Below, one piece after another: positions 55,757-64,000 of a stretch of DNA of 64,000 bases. Under the pieces are notes generated by a model. It had not been told where the DNA came from. It saw nothing but the letters and a program-made list of their open reading frames with translations, and ran no database searches. Both the position numbers and the translations under genes were made by a program. The stretch is from Sarcomyxa edulis. Lineage: Eukaryota; Basidiomycota; Agaricomycetes; Agaricales; Mycenaceae. Each line of letters opens with the position of its first letter. The stretch's first letter is position 1. The stretch lies in NCBI GenBank assembly GCA_009761415.1, contig QUOL01000003.1:2046001-2110000 (forward strand). The letters run 5' to 3'.

Positions 55757-56883
55757 TCATGCAAGAACGACTCCGTCCGAGTTGAACGAGAAACTGACCA
55801 TCGCAGGTCCCGCAACAGTGTTGGCATCGGTGGTATCGGTGTTGCTGGTGGTGATAATAACATATACAGTACCCATCAAACCGTCAGGGATCATCGCCTG
55901 TTTCTGGTCGTTGATCAACGAATACTGTGTGCCGGTTCCGGTGAGGAAGGCGGCATACAATACGGACGATCCTGCGGAGGAGGAGTCGAAATCGAGGGTG
56001 ACGAGGGTGTTAGGACGGGCCGATGCAGGAACAGTGAGGGTAGGGAAAGCCTTGACGGGAAGGGCGGGGTTGGACGACGGGCAAGAAGTAATGAAGGCTG
56101 ATGCCATGGTGTAGACTTGGTCGAGGTCTAAAACGATCTACGACGGACGTCAGATAGGTGTGGAAAGTGCAAGTGAAGTGGGAGTGTATACCTCAAAGGC
56201 GGTGCTCCATGGGTTGAGTTTGCGGACGGCGGAGTTGATCCAGGCGGCGTGGCGTCCTTCGATGCTCAATATGGATGCAGCCGCGGTGAGATAATCCTGG
56301 GTAAATGGAATTAGAATGACAACAAGGTGATTTCAACAAAATGTGTGGCGCGTACCTTGTTGCTGATCAAGGCTGCAGCTCCAGTATAAGCGGATGAACC
56401 GACGGTCTCGAGAGCCTCAGCAATAGCAACAAAGGAGACGGGGTCGGTGTCAGGGCTGTAGCATGACGCAAGTCAGAAGAGACAATATACAGAAGAGTTT
56501 TAATGCACGTACAAGGCATACTGGCAAGGAGCAACAGCAGAGGATCCAAGAGCGGACGAGAGGAAACTAACATGAGTCGCCTCGTGGGCGGCCACCTCTG
56601 TCAAACGTCCGCGAGCCCAAGTGGGGAGTCCGGCGTTGACGAAGTCATCCTCGGAGTACTTGGCCAGACCTTGAGTGTAGAAGGCGGATTCTAACTGCTC
56701 GAGGGTGAGGGCAAAGTTGAGGACATCAACGTCTGTGGAGAAAATGTCTCAGTATGATTGAAGAAAAAGGTAATATCGCCCTGAGCGGGGAAGCGTACCA
56801 GACACGCCGTTGTCGCGCTTGGCGGGAAGCGCGAAGGCGGTAGAGACAACGGAAAGGGCGGTAAAGATGACAGAGTATTTCAT
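55757..56883 (-). CDS. Ferritin-like domain (Rds1-type) secreted protein
   Basis: The ATG at 56883 gives a signal peptide ([20 protein letters not shown], then AKRDNG with a Lys-Arg site). The ferritin-like helical domain follows over four exons: [60 protein letters not shown] (Glu and His residues in the E-x-x-H pattern of the fold), [60 protein letters not shown]. The last exon is the domain shared with bases 1-361 ([20 protein letters not shown] ... [16 protein letters not shown]), ending SDGVVLA. About 310 residues. Known for the family: stress or sexual-development secreted proteins; iron binding is not proven. Intact, with a TATA box upstream. Confidence 0.85.
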
Positions 56884-57518
56884 GGTAGATAGCTGAAGTT
56901 TGAAAGGTGCGTGGAGCGTAAAGATTGTGTAGCGTGCGGGCAGAAAATGAATGTGGAAGTCGAGGTAGGAAGCAAGACTGGGGAATTCGGGTCCTGGAAA
57001 AACGCCATGATTTTATACGCAGCGGGCCAGATCGAGGCTGACAGTCGACGTTGGGTTCCGTCCTAGTCCCTAGTCCCTGATCGACGATCATGTCGTCATG
57101 CATGGTGGGATTAAGAACGAGCCTGGGGAAAGCTACCTGAATTAGTAGCTTATACGTGTTATACGTGTATAGCGGGTGCTGCTGCCATGCATGGCTGACA
57201 ACAAATAGTCGAGATTGACTGACATATGATGTTGACTCGGACGTAAGAAGAACAAGGCCTATAGAAGAGGTTCACCGAGATGTTGGTGGTCATTCAACGA
57301 ATCGCGCAGCCTAGAGGGCGGTACTGCAACATTGTGGTATGTACCGTTATCTGAAGTGACTTGAGTGGCACTGGCAGTACTAGTGGCAGTGCAGGCTAAA
57401 GGGGACAGCCAAACACGAGCAACCGCCGGGTGCAGTGGTGCGCTGGTAAAAATAGAATCTTCTCCCTGCGATTTACCAGACGTCGATTTTCCAATCCACA
57501 TTCACTCTATCCTGTTGA
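56884..57518. other. Divergent promoter region
   Basis: Between the ferritin-like gene and a membrane protein gene. It has a TATA element for the minus-strand gene, and ATACGTGTTATACGTGTATAG tandem-like ATACGTGT units at about 57150-57170. No gene is supported. Confidence 0.5.
57011..57017 (-). promoter_or_regulatory. TATA box of the ferritin-like gene
   Basis: TATAAAA on the minus strand about 130 bases upstream of the ATG at 56883. Confidence 0.5.
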
Positions 57519-58542
57519 ATGACTTCTACTGTTTTCCCCGGTTGCAACTATGCAACATACTTTGGCATAGAGTCTTCAGCTGCTGCTATAGTATTCGCAA
57601 TCCTATACGCTCCTCTTCTTCTCTGGTTTATATTGCGGTCATTTCGAATCCCAACATATGTTCATTTCACCCTGTCACTATTCTGTTCGAGTGAGTGCAT
57701 TATGTACAGTCTAGATACCATGGCTCAATCGTTTCTTTTTTCATAGTGCGTATGGCCGCTTTCACGATGCGTGCTGTCCTAGCCGCTTCTGATGGCACAG
57801 GCCAGAATAGCAATCTTCTTATCGCCGAACAAGTCGTGTTCAATGTTGATTACTTCGGACTTTTGTATTCAGCTTATACATTGGTATTGGATCGGTAAGG
57901 TCATTCAAATTTCGCATGCTGCGCGCATATCTAATGTTCTTATTTCTTAAATACCGAAATTATGTCTGATCTCTCCACGTCGGACTCCAACATATTCTCG
58001 CGTCTTACATGTAATCGCCGACTGTTCCGATTAAGCATGCTATCCGCCATCGTCCTAGGGATCGTAGGCCTTACTATGTCAACGTCATCGGACGTCTCGC
58101 AAAGTTCCATAAACACTGGGACAGCCCTCCGTAAAGCCAGCGTCATCGTCTTCCTCGCCTTGACTGTGCTCCAAGCCTTCAAGACGATAAAGCTTGCGAC
58201 TTCTGAATACCGTCGTAAGAATTCCGCTCTCGAGTATACTCTTAATTATTCATTTACCGTGTGGCGTTCATAGAAAAGTACCGACCTATGTTCGACTCTT
58301 GGGGTACAAGACATGCTGTCCACATTCTGTGCATCATCTCCATCCTTCTCATGATACGAGAGGTATTCTATACCGCCACCATCGCCAATATCGCACAGGC
58401 GGGGAACGAACATCTATGGTACCCTCTCGCAGCTACAACGGAGATCATCGCGGTCATATTATATGGAGTTCCGGGGCTCGTCCCCTCGCGGTCAGGTTTG
58501 AAGCAACACTCCGGACACGAGATGTCGAACGTATACGTATAG
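57519..58542 (+). CDS. Seven-helix membrane protein, RTA1-like
   Basis: A polytopic membrane protein of about 290 residues, probably in the fungal RTA1-like superfamily (lipid-exporter or stress-related; function unproven). The ATG at 57519 gives MTSTVFPGCNYATYFGIESS, an extracellular N-terminus, then helices around AAAIVFAILYAPLLLWFILR, YVHFTLSLFCS, VRMAAFTMRAVLAASDG, IAEQVVFNVDYFGLLYSAYT, LSMLSAIVLGIVGLTMSTSS, ALRKASVIVFLALTVLQAFK, HAVHILCIISILLMIREVFY and LAATTEIIAVILYGVPGLVP. The cytosolic tail ends GHEMSNVYV. Introns at about 57690-57748, 57896-57960 and 58214-58272. The 3' end comes about 270 bases before the convergent formate dehydrogenase stop. No break seen. Confidence 0.65.
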
Positions 58543-58811
58543 TGGTTACCTCAACATATAATATATTTACGAATATAATTGCGATCACTAGCTTCCGTAT
58601 CAGAGACAATGCACGGGCATTAGACCTGTAACTGGTCTGTCTACACGGGAATGCTGACAGCAAAATGTTTGCGTTCGGTCGAACACAATTCGACCATCAG
58701 TGAATGACTTGGTTAGACAACAGCGAATCGGATTAATCATTTTACAACAATGGAGTGTACATGGAACCAGACGACGAACTCCTTGAAGCCCTGAACGGGA
58801 ATATCAGATGT

Positions 58812-60716
58812 TCAACGTTGTCCGTCTGTTGAGATAAGGTCCGGTTAGCCTAGTTCGAATGGAGCGCATAGGAGAATACGTACAAGCTTTGGACTCGTAT
58901 TTGCCTAGAGAAGAAAAGAAGTGAGTAAAGCACAGAGCGGATGAGTAGTAGCGGTAAGCATACCGAGTCCCACGATAATGTTCTGGGGCTCTTGAGCCTT
59001 TCCTGTGAGGTAGTTCTCGAGGATGGATTTGGTCCCGTTCGCATAGCGACTCTGGGCATCTAGAGTAGTTCCGGAGTAATGGGGGACCATGCCGTTTCCG
59101 CCACCAAGAGCGTTCTTCATCGTACGCCAGATATGATCTTTGGGTGCGGGTTGGACGTTCCACACATCACCAGCATATCCACGGATCTGACCGCTTTTCA
59201 AGGCAGCGGCAACGGCATCTTTATCGCAGATAGCACCGCGAGCAGTGTTGACTAGCCATGCGCCCTATACAAACAACATCAGCGGTATACTAGAGAGACA
59301 AATGGTATGGACTTACCTTCTTGAAGTGAGAGAGCAGCTCTGCGTTGACAAGGCCACGAGTACCTTCATGAAGGGGACAGTTGACTGTGACAACATCACA
59401 TTGGGAGACGAATTCCTGGAGCAGGATATGGTTCATGATACCGAACCTACATAAACGAAAAACGACAGACCTTGAGATCTTCAACACGACGGGCTTTCAC
59501 ACTTGCCGCGACCGCTGTAATTGTATAAGGGTAAGTCATTAAATGTTTAGCCGCTGAACAAGATTGAAACGCACAAGGGCTAAGGCCTGCATAGTCGTAG
59601 TAAAGGAGCTCTTTGCAGTTGAAAGGCTCAAGGCGGTGAAGAACGCGTTGACCGATACGTCCAGCTCCGATAGTGCCGACTACCTTTCCTTCTAAATCGA
59701 AGGCGTTTCGGGCAATGTCAGAGACTTGCCAGTCTCCACGCTCGATCATCTAGGGAGAATTTGAAGATATCGTCAAAGAAGTTACTCAGAGAATGTAACA
59801 ATAGAAATATATACCTCATGAGCGGGAACGAAGTTGCGGACGAGCAGTAGTATCGACATCACTACGTGCTCGGCGACAGATGAAACATTCGAGCCAGAGA
59901 CCTAAAGAGCGTGTAAATAGCTGATAAGCACAAAAAGGGAGTAGAACAGCTTACTTCTAATACTTGTATTTTGTGGTCGACCTGCAAGACAGTCTTTGAG
60001 AAGGAGAAAAGCAAAAGAAACTCAGATACGAACAGCAGCATCTAAATCGATATGATCTGACCCAACACCAGCAGTGATACAGATCTTGAGTTTAGGTGCC
60101 TGAGTGACCAGGTGTGAGAGCTATGTATAGGGGGGATGAACAAAATTCAACAGACCTTCTCCATGAGCTCGCGTGTGAGGTATCCAGGATGAAAGGGAGT
60201 AGTGATAAGAACTTCAGCCTACACAAAAGGAATCATCGTCAGTCATCCACGCGTTCTTGAGAGTGAGGCTAGCCGACGTACTTCTGGAAGGTACTTTTGG
60301 AAGTCGCTGTTTGGGCCCTCTTTGCTACTAGTCGCCTATTTGTACTTGAGTTACATGCACGACAACAACGGGATATGAGACTGTAGCTCACGATGAGTTC
60401 ATGGCCTTGGGATTTCAACCAGTCTGCAATACCAAGCTGTATAATAAATTTGGATGAATGTTAAAACAACATCGGTGAGCATGAACCACACTTTGTTCTC
60501 AACGGTTCCTAGGAGTCGAGGCTCTTCTTCAGCGGCTTTGTATCCGTTGTACAGGACAGCAAGGACCTATGAGATAAGTCATGCATCGTTAGTGAGGAAC
60601 ATCGCTCGGACGCAATGGTTCATTACCTTCATGTTCTGAGGCTTGGACGAGGAGAAATGCCTGAGCCCAACCTGAGTGCCATTGAGGCGAGTGCGGGAGA
60701 CGGCTGATTTGAACAT
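58812..60716 (-). CDS. FDH: NAD-dependent formate dehydrogenase
   Basis: Oxidises formate to CO2 with NAD+; in wood-decay fungi it handles formate from oxalate and methoxyl-group breakdown. The ATG at 60716 gives a basic, Ser-rich mitochondrial-type presequence ([24 protein letters not shown]) before [20 protein letters not shown]. Family residues: [20 protein letters not shown] (formate site), [53 protein letters not shown] (Rossmann GxGxxG), ARRVEDLK joined to [39 protein letters not shown] and [20 protein letters not shown] with the catalytic His. A tiny last exon restores KAYGQR before TGA (58812-58814). About a dozen introns, all consistent. An in-frame Met after the presequence could give a cytosolic form. 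Confidence 0.93.
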
Positions 60717-61587
60717 TGTTGTGAGGAGAAGATGAGTAGTGCTTCAGTGACTATCAGTGATGATGGGAAATGAAGTTGGGGTAAATTCACAGGCTGAGCA
60801 CGGGATACTTATAGGGTCGTCCTAGAGTATACGCGCTTCGATTACCACGACGTCATGTGCTCGTTTCCCTCGAACAGGCGCGGCGCGGGTGGAGGTGGTG
60901 GGACAGGTGCTGACAGAGATCAAGATTTACTAGAGGGATGCCGCCGGCTTGTATGTATCCCGACCGAGCACGACGAAACGCCCTCGTAACAGCTCGCACA
61001 CAAGTGACAGTCCCGATACTTTCCGAACAATTGCCCACATTAGAACATCCGGCGCCGGGCGCGGTCTTTGCAGAGAGAAATAGCACTGCAGAGAAGTGTG
61101 CCTTCATTATTCTGCGGACAGTGCTGATACTTCCGAGAACCTCCGAAAACTAAACTCCAGAATAGAACGGGGCTTTTCTGTTCCAGGATCCGTTGTTCGT
61201 TTGTCATGGTCAGTAGTAGCCAGTTGATCGTCGGTGGTCCTGGAGGAAATGTATATCATTGGCCTGCTCCGAGAGTCCGAGACAGTCCGAATCGGTATGT
61301 CTGCATACGAAGTCAATCCATGCCAAACCAGCGGAGTTGAGACGGGAACGAAGTTCTTGCGTGAGAGCATGAGCATTCACGCAGACAGAAAAGGTGTATA
61401 AAACTCGGGAGGATGAACCTGAGGTGTCATGACTCGGATAAAATGCATGCTCGATGCCGAGGGTCGCATGGCATTGGCAGCTAAGGCAAACACGCCACAC
61501 ACAAGTCACAAGTCACTGTTGTGACCCCACCTTTCAGACCCAAAATTTGAAATCTCTGTCCATCTTCAAGTCCTCATCCATAACTGC
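60717..61587. other. Divergent promoter region
   Basis: About 870 bases between formate dehydrogenase and SKI3. It has a TATA element at 60808-60813. Overlapping open frames on both strands (60853-61509) have no motif. No gene is supported. Confidence 0.5.
60808..60813 (-). promoter_or_regulatory. TATA-like element of formate dehydrogenase gene
   Basis: TATAAG on the minus strand about 95 bases upstream of the ATG at 60716. Confidence 0.4.
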
Positions 61588-64000
61588 ATGTCGCTCGTCA
61601 AAATCAAATTAAAGGCGGCACGAGAAGCGTTAGGCAAGAAAGACTATCAGACTGCGCGCGATGCTGCAATTCAAGTCCTTGAGTATGAGCCCGCTAACTA
61701 CAACGCGTGAGTTGAGCAATGATTTATTGATTGTGTGGGATTCAACCGTCCTCGATAGAAACGTCTTCTTGGGTCTAGCAGAGCTCGAACTTGGTCAATT
61801 CGAACAGAGCGAGCAAGTAATCCCTCAACCCCACATCGCCATGTTATGGAGTTAACCTATTGCCTATACAGGCGTACCGAAAAGCCATAGATTCGAATCC
61901 CGATCAACTTCTGGCCTGGCAGGTTCGTCTAGGAATGCTATTATCACAACCACCCGTGTCTTACCATACCTCAGGGCATTTGCAGATTCTATGAACGTAC
62001 AGAGCAATGGGAGAAGTGTATTGATACATTGCAGCAATTGTTGCAACTTTACAGTCAAACGTACTTCAAGTTCTGTCTACTTCTCTACATGCACTCATCA
62101 CTATCATAGCAACGATGCTGTAAAATGTGCAGAAAACTTGCAAAAGTTGATTCACCTTCGTCGTGAACACGGTTCTCGGTCTCAGGTGCGTACAGTCTTC
62201 GTATCTCCTGTCCTCCTGTATCCTAATTATGCTATAGGTAGTTGAGGTCTTATGCTTGTTACTACCAACTTCTACTTTCTACACAATTTTGTCAACACTT
62301 CCACCACCAGATCCTACCAACCCAACATCGACCACTATATACTCTATCCAAGGTGCCATCTACGATTCACTTCCTGTGTTGGAAGAGATAGTGTCTTTGA
62401 TAGAGAAAGAGGAAGATGAAGCTGTGAAAAAAGAGGTTGAGAAACGCCGGATGCGTCTCGGTGCCGCAGGTCCCGAACAGCTGAAGAAAGATGTCGGGAG
62501 GGAAATTTGGGGCAAATCTCAGGTACGTCCGTGTGCTACGATTTTGGAACAATTCTGATGATGTGTTTAGCTTCCTACGCTTTACAACGATATTCTGAAT
62601 CACCCAAATACTCCGGATGATGTCCGTAGGGATACAGAATCCAAGCTTTTGCGTCATCATAGACGATATCTGCATGCTCTCCCAGCTACGGCAGAATTCT
62701 TTTCCCTGAAAGCTAAAACTGCAACCGAACTCCAGAATCTCGTCAACGGTGCTGTAATATTACGGATACCGGATGAATTGGCTTGGATGATATTCATCGA
62801 AGGAAAGGATTGCGATACCATCGGTGAGTATACTATCAGATCAATGACTTTGCAGTCAGACTGACAGTTATATCACCATCTAGACGGGTATGATCTCAAC
62901 ACGCTACGCCAGTTCATGGAGCTGTTTCCAGATCTACCAATGACAGCTCTATTGGATGGTTACTTCAAGTATATGCAGATTCCGATAGCTGATGCGGAGG
63001 AAGAGGACAGTGATGGCGACGCTATCCCTGACACTCCGCAAGGGGAAGACCCTTTCGATGCGATTCTAGACGCCTACTCTTCTCTCACTGAGACTATAAT
63101 CGCCAATCGCATCTTGGCGTCTGTATATCTTCAAGAAACCGATTATCCTAACGCAATCAAAGCAGCCGAGAGCGGATTGGAGCTTGTCAGAAGGGCAGAT
63201 ATGAATGACTGTAAACAGTTACCTCAGTAAGCCGCATCAATCCACTACCGTGCAGATTTTGATGAATCATTTTCTGTTTCAGAGTTAGAAAGGCGTTCAA
63301 TGTGATCCTTGTGACCTGTCTTGTCCATCTCTTCCCACCGAAGCATCATGTCCGTGCTATGCGTATAATCGATGAAGTCCTAAAGCAAGAGCCGGACAAT
63401 GTTCCTTGTTTGATGGGTCGTGCTTATATCTTACGAGATCTCAAAAAATGGTCCGAGGCCAGCGATTTGTTCACTCGAGTCGTGGACTTAATGCCGGGAG
63501 ATACAGATGAGGGGTTGCGTGCCAAAGAAGAGCAAGCTTGGTGTCAAGTCCAATCTGGGGATACAGAGGCTGGATCGATGGCCCTACATGATGTTCTGGT
63601 TGAATTGAATGGACTAGAGGACAAGGACCTGGATCAGGCGCGATGTCTATGGCGACTGGGAAAATGCTATTGGGATATGAGTGGTGAGTGGCATCATACG
63701 GTATGCATACAAATTATCAATGACATGTCATATGCGTACAGGAGACCATCGAGAAGAAGCATATCGTCACTTTATTCTGTCCCTTAAACGGAATCCCACT
63801 TATGCGCCTGCGTTCACTTCTCTTGGTATCTACTATGCAGAATTTTCATCGCCGCCGGATCCCACGCGTGCGTCAAAGTGTTTCCAGAAGGCTTTCGAGC
63901 TGGATGCTCGTGAAGCTGAGGCGGCAAGAAGGTTGGCCGAAGGATTTGCAGAAGAGAGGGAGTGGGACTTGGTCGAAGTTGTTGCTCGTAGGACTATCGA
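61588..64000 (+). CDS. SKI3: SKI3 (TTC37-like) TPR subunit of the Ski complex, 5' part
   Basis: Large tetratricopeptide-repeat scaffold of the SKI complex (with SKI2 helicase and SKI8), which feeds mRNAs to the cytoplasmic exosome. The ATG at 61588 gives MSLVKIKLKAAREALGKKDY, QTARDAAIQVLEYEPANYN, NVFLGLAELELGQFEQSEQ and AYRKAIDSNPDQLLAWQG, the standard Ski3 N-terminal repeats. Then come EQWEKCIDTLQQLLQLYSQT, NDAVKCAENLQKLIHLRREH, a mid region (LPTLYNDILNHPNTPDDVRR, RRYLHALPATAEFFSLKAKT), an acidic insert (EEEDSDGDAIPDTPQGEDPF), and more repeats (HHVRAMRIIDEVLKQEPDNV, EASDLFTRVVDLMPGD, RCLWRLGKCYWDMSG, RNPTYAPAFTSLGIYYAEFS, ASKCFQKAFELDAREAEAAR). The frame is still open at 64000; roughly half of a normal Ski3 is present. 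Divergent from formate dehydrogenase. Confidence 0.88.

Noticed and set aside
60853..61509. Open frames on both strands between formate dehydrogenase and SKI3.
   Set aside because: Both lie in a divergent promoter, have no motif, and do not extend either neighbouring protein.

Overview
The window looks like nuclear DNA of a filamentous basidiomycete, probably an Agaricomycete. Almost every gene is broken by several short introns (roughly 50-65 bases, GTRNGT...YAG), genes are dense on both strands, and the protein families are typical of saprotrophic mushrooms: an Rds1-type ferritin-like protein, a KRE6/SKN1 beta-glucan synthesis protein, a CBM1 secreted protein, small secreted proteins, CNT and NCS1 permeases, and a GT61 glycosyltransferase. 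I saw no transposon coding sequence, tRNA, rRNA or CRISPR array. All functions are read from the translated sequence; no search was run.

Layout. 0-10 kb: the last exon of a ferritin-like gene, a paraoxonase-like lactonase, and a GTPBP1-type GTPase bracketed by two inverted paralogues of a fungal protein with a coiled coil and a conserved C-terminal domain (probably DUF6697). 11.5-17.5 kb: an NmrA/isoflavone-reductase-like protein, a KRE6/SKN1 protein and a CBM1 secreted protein. 19-26 kb: two tandem sugar/polyol transporters. 26-31 kb: a DCAF7/WDR68 WD40 protein and a concentrative nucleoside transporter. 31-39 kb: a GT61 glycosyltransferase divergent from a palmitoyl-protein thioesterase, then an NCS1 purine-cytosine permease on the minus strand. 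39-45 kb: repeat-bearing intergenic DNA and a tandem triplicate of 8-cysteine secreted proteins, the first copy frameshifted. 45-50 kb: a large disordered/coiled-coil protein with one C-terminal membrane segment and a tail ending in W-P-P-T, resembling a KASH protein. 50-64 kb: a helical secreted protein, ornithine decarboxylase antizyme with a +1 recoding site, ribosomal protein S2 (uS5), a second ferritin-like gene, a multi-pass membrane protein, NAD formate dehydrogenase and the 5' part of SKI3.

The genes are mostly unrelated housekeeping and accessory functions. Local relationships are mainly duplications: the coiled-coil pair, the transporter pair, the secreted-protein triplet, and the ferritin-like pair at the two ends in opposite orientation. 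The strongest special signal is the antizyme gene, whose protein needs a +1 ribosomal frameshift at TTT-TGA-C. The least understood candidates are the 8-Cys secreted cluster and the KASH-like protein.
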